DNA from: JACDBZ01 sp036262075 | GTDB taxonomy: Bacteria; Chloroflexota; Limnocylindria; QHBO01 | DNA length: 64,000 bases | Direction: 5' to 3' | NCBI GenBank assembly: GCA_036262075.1 | Contig: DATAJO010000011.1 | Span: 28,033 to 92,032 of the forward strand | Shown: positions 59,299 through 64,000 of the stretch, piece by piece | Layout: every line of letters begins with the position of its first letter | Position numbering within the stretch: the stretch's first letter is position 1 | Position numbers and translations under genes: made by a program | The notes under the pieces: model-generated | What the model was told of the DNA's origin: nothing | Databases searched by the model: none | Seen by the model: only the letters and a program-made list of their open reading frames with translations

Positions 59299-60312
59299 AT
59301 GCGACGCGTGGCGATCGTCTTCACCGGTGGCACCATCGCGATGCGGCAGGGTGCCGCGGGCCAGCAGCCGACGCTGCGCGCCGCGGACCTCCTCGCCGGC
59401 GTGCCCGGGCTCGACCGCATCGCCGAGGTCGAGCCGATCGACTGGGGGCTCGTCCCGGCCTCGCACCTGTCGTTCGACCAGGTGCTGGACATCGGCCGCA
59501 TCCTCGACGCGACCCTGCGCCGCGACGACGTCGACGGCGCGGTCGTCGTCCAGGGCACCGACGTCATCGAGGAGACCGCGTTCGCCTGGGACCTCCTGCC
59601 GCTGCCGGCCAAGCCGCTCGTCGTCGTCGGCGCCATGCGCTCGGCGTCGCAGGAGGGCTACGACGGGCCGGAGAACCTGCGCAACGCCGTCGCCGCCGCC
59701 GCCGATCCTTTGCTGGCCGAGCAGGGCGTGGTCGTGGCGCTCGCCGGCGAGCTGAACGGCGCCGACGACGTGCGCAAGACCCACACCCATGCGTACGCCA
59801 CGTTCGCCAGCCCGAACCTCGGGCCGCTCGGCACCGTGACCGGTGGCCGGATCGAGCTCCGGCGACGCCGCACGCCGGTCCGTCTGCCGGCCATCCCGGA
59901 GCGGGCGGCCCTGCCGGTGCCGGTCATCACCGCCGTCCTCGACGACGCGGTGCCTTCGCCTGCGTCGCTGGGCCAGCCCGCGGGCCTCGTCGTCGCCGCC
60001 ACCGGCGGCGGGAACACGGCGCCCGGCTACCTCGCCCTTGCGCAGGAGCTCATCGCGGCCGGCGTGCCGGTGGCGCTCACCACCCGATGCCCGTCCGGGC
60101 GGCCGCTCCCCGGGTATGGCTTCCCCGGCGGCAGCAGCACGTGGTGGGAGGCGGGCGCGATCTTCAGCGGCACGCTCGGCGCGCCGAAGACGCGGGCGCT
60201 CCTGTGCCTCGGGATCGGTGCCGGGCTCGACGCCGATGGCCTCGCCGAGCTCGTCGCGCCGTACGGCGGCGGCCGCAGGGGCGTGCCGCGCGGGATCGGT
60301 TCGGGAAGCTAG
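59299..60312 (+). CDS. L-asparaginase (type I/II fold)
   Basis: 337 residues. First catalytic Thr in FTGGTIAMRQGA, second set VVVQGTDVIEETAFAWDLL (T-D), KTHTHAYATFASPN (Lys) and the C-terminal GYGFPGGSSTWWEAGAI. Hydrolyses asparagine to aspartate. The ATG at 59299 lies 8 nt after TAGGAT; the longer frame from 59254 adds unlike residues. Shares CTAG stops with pyruvate kinase. Confidence 0.88.
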   Translation: MRRVAIVFTGGTIAMRQGAAGQQPTLRAADLLAGVPGLDRIAEVEPIDWGLVPASHLSFDQVLDIGRILDATLRRDDVDGAVVVQGTDVIEETAFAWDLLPLPAKPLVVVGAMRSASQEGYDGPENLRNAVAAAADPLLAEQGVVVALAGELNGADDVRKTHTHAYATFASPNLGPLGTVTGGRIELRRRRTPVRLPAIPERAALPVPVITAVLDDAVPSPASLGQPAGLVVAATGGGNTAPGYLALAQELIAAGVPVALTTRCPSGRPLPGYGFPGGSSTWWEAGAIFSGTLGAPKTRALLCLGIGAGLDADGLAELVAPYGGGRRGVPRGIGSGS

Positions 60313-61736
60313 GGGCCGTCCTGGCCGATGCGGCGCAGCTCGAGGAGGTTGCGCCCCGTGGCGGGTGGCGCGGTGGTGGCCACGATGGCGACCGGTGCCC
60401 CGGTGCCCAGCCCGGGCTCGCCGGCAAGCAGCCGATCGAGGGCCGTGATGCGGTCGTGGGCCGCGAGCTCGGGGCAATGGCGTGGGTGCACGCCGTGGAC
60501 GAGCGCGAGCCGGCGGACGACCGCCGCGTCCGGGGAGTAGGCCAGGATCGGCACCGGCGGCCGGAGCGCGGCGATGATCCGGGCCGTGCGCCCGGTCCGC
60601 GTGTAGCACGCGATCGCCGCCAGCTCGCCGGCCCGGGCGATCTCGACCGCCGCGTGGGCCAGCGCGCCGGGCTCGGTCGAGTCGTCGGCCGGGGCGCCGG
60701 GCGCGAAGTGGGCCGACCCCTCGCGCTCGCAGAGCAGCGCGATCCGCACCGCCGCCTCGGCGGCGAGGATCGGGTGCTCGCCGATCGCCGTCTCGGCCGA
60801 GAGCATGATCGCGTCGGCGCCGTCGAACACGGCATTCGCCACGTCGCTCGCCTCGGCCCGCGTCGGTCGCGGCGCGGTGACCATCGACTCGAGCATCTGG
60901 GTGGCGACGATCGTCGGCACGCCGCGGTCGAGGGCGCGGCGCACGAGCCGCTTCTGGAGGATCGGCACGAGCTCGTACGGCAGCTCCACGCCGAGGTCGC
61001 CGCGGGCCACCATCACCGCGTCGGCCGCCTCGGCGATGGCGTCGAAGGCGTCGACCGCCGGGCGCGTCTCGATCTTCGCCACGATCGCCGGTCCATCGGC
61101 CGGGAGGAGGCGGCGGAGCTCGGCGACGTCCGCCGCGGTGCGCACGAACGACTGGCCGATGAGGTCGGCGCCGATCTCGACGGCGCGCGTGACGTCCTGC
61201 CGGTCGCGCTCGGTCAGGCCGGGCTCGCGCAGCCGCTCGGCCGGGACGCTGACGCCGGCCCGCGAGCGAACGAGCCCGCCGCGGACGACCTCCGTCCGGA
61301 TGACGCCCGGGGCCGTGTCGACCACGCGCAGCTCGGCGGCGCCGTCGGCGAGGAGGATGCGGTCGCCGCGATCGAGCTCCGCGGGGAGGGTCGGGCGGTC
61401 GACCGCGACCCCGTCGCCGCCATCGGCCGACAGGGTCAACTCCTCCCCGGGGACGAGCGCGCGCTCGCCCTCGGGAAGGTCGCCGAGCCGGATCTTCGGC
61501 CCGGCCAGGTCCACCAGCACGGCAACCGCGCGATCGGCGGCCGCGGCTGCCTCGCGGACGCGGGCCACAGCCGTCGCGTGCTCCTCGGGCGTGCCGTGGG
61601 AGAGGTTCACGCGGGCGACGTCCATGCCGGCGCCGACGAGCGCGTCGACGCGGTCGACCGTCGCCGGCCCGATCGTGCAGACGAGCTTCGTGCGTCGCCA
61701 GCCACCCGCCACCGGGTGCGTCAGGAGGTCCGTCAC
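60309..61736 (-). CDS. pyk: Pyruvate kinase
   Basis: 475 residues. RRTKLVCTIGPATVDRVDAL, ARVNLSHGTPEEHA, DLAGPKIRLGDLP, GPAIVAKIETRPAVDAFDAI (catalytic Lys and Glu), DAVMVARGDLGVELPYELVP, VATQMLESMVTAPRPTRAEA and AIMLSAETAIGEHP, all canonical. The C-terminal regulatory domain is shorter and diverged. GTG start. Converts PEP and ADP to pyruvate and ATP. Confidence 0.95.
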   Translation of the reverse strand: MTDLLTHPVAGGWRRTKLVCTIGPATVDRVDALVGAGMDVARVNLSHGTPEEHATAVARVREAAAAADRAVAVLVDLAGPKIRLGDLPEGERALVPGEELTLSADGGDGVAVDRPTLPAELDRGDRILLADGAAELRVVDTAPGVIRTEVVRGGLVRSRAGVSVPAERLREPGLTERDRQDVTRAVEIGADLIGQSFVRTAADVAELRRLLPADGPAIVAKIETRPAVDAFDAIAEAADAVMVARGDLGVELPYELVPILQKRLVRRALDRGVPTIVATQMLESMVTAPRPTRAEASDVANAVFDGADAIMLSAETAIGEHPILAAEAAVRIALLCEREGSAHFAPGAPADDSTEPGALAHAAVEIARAGELAAIACYTRTGRTARIIAALRPPVPILAYSPDAAVVRRLALVHGVHPRHCPELAAHDRITALDRLLAGEPGLGTGAPVAIVATTAPPATGRNLLELRRIGQDGP

Positions 61737-61863
61737 CGGGTCATGGTGACAGACGGCGCATCACCATCGGCCGAATGACGTAGGCGAACTCGGCCACTCG
61801 CGCGATCCGGTGAGGCGGGGTCGAGCGTAGGTTTGGTGCACACCGTCACCGGGAGCATCACGA

Positions 61864-61986
61864 ATGCTTCGACAGCAACCGACTTCGGATCGCCGGACCG
61901 TCTCCGACCTCGAGCTCGGCATCGCCGCGATCCTCCTGCTCTTCACGGTCGTCCTGACCGCAATCGTGGTTCCGGCCCTCGGCTGA
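61864..61986 (+). CDS. 40-residue membrane protein
   Basis: MLRQQPTSDRRTVSDLELGI, then a hydrophobic helix AAILLLFTVVLTAIVVPALG and TGA. GGGAGC seven bases before ATG. Single-pass, N-terminus charged. Function unknown. Confidence 0.5.
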   Translation: MLRQQPTSDRRTVSDLELGIAAILLLFTVVLTAIVVPALG

Positions 61987-62041
61987 TCCCGCGGGCATCC
62001 GCCCTCGTGCTCGCGGGATCGGTCAGGGGCGGGAGCCCCTG
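61985..62041. terminator. Two nested inverted repeats between convergent genes
   Basis: GATCCCGCG (61985-61993) pairs with CGCGGGATC (62012-62020), and CAGGGGC-GGGA-GCCCCTG lies at 62024-62041, just before the methyltransferase stop on the minus strand. They probably end transcription from both sides. Confidence 0.55.
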
Positions 62042-62047
62042 CATCGG

Positions 62048-63112
62048 TCAGGGCCGCAGCCGGTAGAACCGGAAGAAGTCGTTCTCGACCGGCAGGACCT
62101 CGACCTCCGCGTATCCCGCCTCGGCCGCGTAGCGGCGCAGCGTCGCCGGGCGCATGACCGTCCCGGTCGCCACCGACGGCTGGCGCGACCTGCCGTCCGG
62201 CAGGCAGGTGGTGATGCTCCAGCCGTACATGAAGCGCTCGATGTCGTCGCCCGGTGCGCTGAACTCCTCGGCCACGCGCTCGTCGACCACGATGAGCGAC
62301 CCGTCGGCCGCCAGCGAGCGTCGAACGGCGGCGAGGACCGAGACCGGGTCGGACATGTCGTGCACCGCCTCGACGATGAGGGCCACGTCGAACGGCCCCT
62401 CGACGCCGGCCGCATCGGCATGGCGGAACTCGAGCCGATCCGCACCGATGCCCGCCGCACGCGCGTGGTCGCGCGCCGCGTCGATTGACGGGCCGTCGAG
62501 GTCGACGCCGATGACCCTGGCGGACGGGTACGCCGCCGCCAGCGCGATCGAGGACCAGCCCTCGCCGCACGCGACGTCGAGGACGCGTGCCGGTGGCTCG
62601 GACCGGAGCCGCTCGTGGATGTCGGGCATGGCCGGGATCCACTCGGCGCCGAGCAGGTGCGTGAACGCCGGGCGGTTCATCCCGGCCTGGCCCTCGCGCA
62701 TGTCCGGGCCGTACGTCTCCCAGCCGACGCCGTTGCCGGTGCGATACGCGTCGACGAGATCGGGCAGGCGGCTGAAGGCGGCGACGATCATGCGCGCCAG
62801 CGGCACGAGGTGGGTGAGGCTCGTCGGCTCGAGGAGGACGCGCTCGTGGCCGTCGGGCAGGGCGAAGCGGCCGTCGGCGGTCGTGGCGAGGATGCCGGTC
62901 ACGGCCTGCTGCTCGAGCCACTCGCGCGCGTAGCGCGCATCGGTCCCGGTGCGGGCGGCGAGCTCGTCGGGCGTGGCCGGCCCGTCGGTCGAGAGGCTGC
63001 GGTACCAGCCGAGGCGGTCCCCGAGGTAGACGCCGGCGAGGTCGAAGCTGGCGACGGCGGCGCCGAACAGGCGCTCGGACAGCGCATCGGCGGCGTGCGG
63101 TGCGTCGGTCAC
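62048..63112 (-). CDS. SAM-dependent methyltransferase with N-terminal winged-helix region
   Basis: 354 residues. N-terminal LFGAAVASFDLAGVYLGDRL, TPDELAARTGTDARYAREWL and EQQAVTGILATT form the winged-helix part common in this class. The SAM site is RVLDVACGEGWSSIALAAAY, the acidic loop is VIGVDLDGPSID, and FDVALIVEAVHDMSDPVSVL follows. GTG at 63112 has CAGGAG nine bases upstream; longer frames run into non-coding sequence. Methyl acceptor unknown. Confidence 0.87.
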   Translation of the reverse strand: MTDAPHAADALSERLFGAAVASFDLAGVYLGDRLGWYRSLSTDGPATPDELAARTGTDARYAREWLEQQAVTGILATTADGRFALPDGHERVLLEPTSLTHLVPLARMIVAAFSRLPDLVDAYRTGNGVGWETYGPDMREGQAGMNRPAFTHLLGAEWIPAMPDIHERLRSEPPARVLDVACGEGWSSIALAAAYPSARVIGVDLDGPSIDAARDHARAAGIGADRLEFRHADAAGVEGPFDVALIVEAVHDMSDPVSVLAAVRRSLAADGSLIVVDERVAEEFSAPGDDIERFMYGWSITTCLPDGRSRQPSVATGTVMRPATLRRYAAEAGYAEVEVLPVENDFFRFYRLRP

Positions 63113-63280
63113 GGATGTGCTCCTGGAGTCGAGTGTGGGGGGCCGATGGTGCCAAGCAGGCGCGACGCATCGCATCGGCCGACTGACGTAGCCAACTCGG
63201 CGGACAAGCCCTTGGTTTTCCGCGCGGCGCACGCGATCATCCGTGGCGTCGGAACCACGCAGCATTCGGAGTGGCGATCA

Positions 63281-63439
63281 ATGACCGCGAACTTCGCCTC
63301 CGGAGCCCTCGTCGTCCTCGGCATCCTCTTCGCGGTTCTCGGCCTCCTCAGCGGTGGCGGGATCGCCTTGATGCTGATCGGTCTCGCCGCGATCGTCGTC
63401 GGCGGGCTCCTCGGGCTTGCGGCGCGCCGGACGGCTTAG
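63281..63439 (+). CDS. Small two-helix membrane protein
   Basis: 52 residues: ALVVLGILFAVLGLLSGGGI and ALMLIGLAAIVVGGLLGLAA as paired helices, then RRTA. GGAGT eight bases before ATG. Its TAG shares TTAG with the opposite SemiSWEET stop. Confidence 0.55.
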   Translation: MTANFASGALVVLGILFAVLGLLSGGGIALMLIGLAAIVVGGLLGLAARRTA

Positions 63440-63735
63440 CCGCCGAGATCGGCGGCCGGTCGCGAGGCCGGCCCGCCGTCGCGATAGCGCAGCGTGACGG
63501 TGATCGTCACGACGCCGACGAGCCACGCCACGCTGTTCGACACGATCAGCGCCGCGTTGCCGATGGCGATGCCGTAGCTGACCCACAGCGTGAAGCCGAT
63601 CTGCAGCACGCCGAGATAGGCGATCGAGACGTCGGCCGACGATCGGCGCGCGAGCATGCGCCGGATCTGGAGGATGGGGGAGATGGCCATGAGCACGCCC
63701 CAGCTGGCGGCCAGGACGGCGAGCGCGTCGGTCAC
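63436..63735 (-). CDS. SemiSWEET (MtN3/PQ-loop) sugar transporter
   Basis: 99 residues, three helices, one PQ-loop repeat as in bacterial SemiSWEETs: SWGVLMAISPILQIRRMLAR, ADVSIAYLGVLQIGFTLWVS, NAALIVSNSVAWLVGVVTIT. These act as dimers in sugar flux. AAGGAG five bases before GTG. Confidence 0.85.
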   Translation of the reverse strand: MTDALAVLAASWGVLMAISPILQIRRMLARRSSADVSIAYLGVLQIGFTLWVSYGIAIGNAALIVSNSVAWLVGVVTITVTLRYRDGGPASRPAADLGG

Positions 63736-64000
63736 GTGGACTCCTTGTCCCGAACGGTGTCTGCGCTCTGACGAACGGGCCCGCGTTCGCTGGCGTGGGG
63801 TCCATCGAGGAGCGCGCACGCGGACCCCGGCATCGTAGCGCCCGTCGCGCCCGCCGTTCGTGGATGGGCTGTGGACAGGTCCGTGACGAGCCCGAAGATT
63901 CGGGGATAACCGGTCTTGTGCGGCGCGGGCCGCGCAGCCGATACTTGGGTCGTCCCGAAGGGGCAAGCGACACCGGATCCGACGAGTTCGCTCAACGGTT
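63736..64000. other. Right-end stretch without recognised gene
   Basis: No convincing frame. It holds the inverted repeat CCCGAA-GA-TTCGGG followed by GGGATAACC around 63889-63911, and TGTGGACAGG at about 63871. Possibly the upstream region of a gene beyond the window. Confidence 0.4.

Noticed and set aside
58207..60609. Upstream extension of the ABC permease frame to 1057 codons
   Set aside because: It crosses the ATPase, the asparaginase and a promoter on other frames; the real ATG at 58206 overlaps the ATPase stop.
63868..63911. DnaA-box-like words (TGTGGACAGG, GGGATAACC) suggesting a replication origin
   Set aside because: Each differs from TTATCCACA, there are only two, and no dnaA, dnaN or AT-rich unwinding region is visible.

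Overview
This is a very GC-rich, densely packed bacterial window. The gene content (two F420-type luciferase-like oxidoreductases, a SARP/BTAD regulator, a large LuxR-ATPase regulator, many lipoproteins and zinc-ribbon membrane proteins) and the frequent short-spaced TANNNT boxes directly before start codons suggest a soil or freshwater member of Chloroflexota (Limnocylindria-like) or Actinomycetota. There is no rRNA or other marker gene here, so the phylum is an inference. I found no tRNA, rRNA, CRISPR array or intact insertion sequence.

Layout. (1) 1-15.7 kb is an accessory region with visibly lower GC. It starts with the truncated hsdR of a type I restriction system and its YgjP-like metallopeptidase. 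On the minus strand follow an OLD-like ATPase/PIN pair, a tightly coupled operon with two PD-(D/E)XK nucleases (one joined to integrase-like helical repeats), and an operon of CBS-HEPN, GIY-YIG and a truncated DUF2075-type gene. The same DUF2075 5' end occurs three times between 7.7 and 10.4 kb. Zinc-ribbon, lipoprotein, YccF and DUF4177 small-protein operons, a VOC gene with a decayed second copy, a PIN remnant and an intact RHH/PIN toxin-antitoxin pair complete it. (2) 15.7-31.7 kb holds metabolic and envelope genes: alpha/beta hydrolase, YtcJ-like amidohydrolase, TauE/SafE permease, a NERD-HNH-HNH nuclease cassette, an ArsR-SRPBCC operon with a striking palindromic operator, a second RHH/PIN pair, lipoproteins, an LLM oxidoreductase, and an ECF sigma factor with a membrane-anchored partner. 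(3) 31.9-38.4 kb is a protease cluster: a subtilase without signal peptide, a SARP regulator, a 720-residue Cys/Pro-rich protein and a metzincin-like protease with an unusual Cys-rich hydrophobic N-terminus. (4) 38.4-64 kb looks like housekeeping and regulation: ArsR-VOC, sucrose-phosphorylase-like GH13, LuxR-ATPase, XRE-TPR regulator next to a 35-residue exported peptide, TetR/quinone oxidoreductase divergon, large membrane hydrolase, HipA-like kinase with DUF3037 partner, nitroreductase and aldo-keto reductase, DrrAB-type exporter, asparaginase, pyruvate kinase, methyltransferase and SemiSWEET.

Window-wide signals. At least fifteen genes lacking a Shine-Dalgarno sequence have a TANNNT-like box 6-8 nt before the start codon, which predicts leaderless mRNAs. 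The heptamer CCGATGC/GCATCGG is several-fold over-represented and overrides local codon preference. Five convergent gene pairs share their stop codons through exactly CTAG, and a sixth through TTAG.
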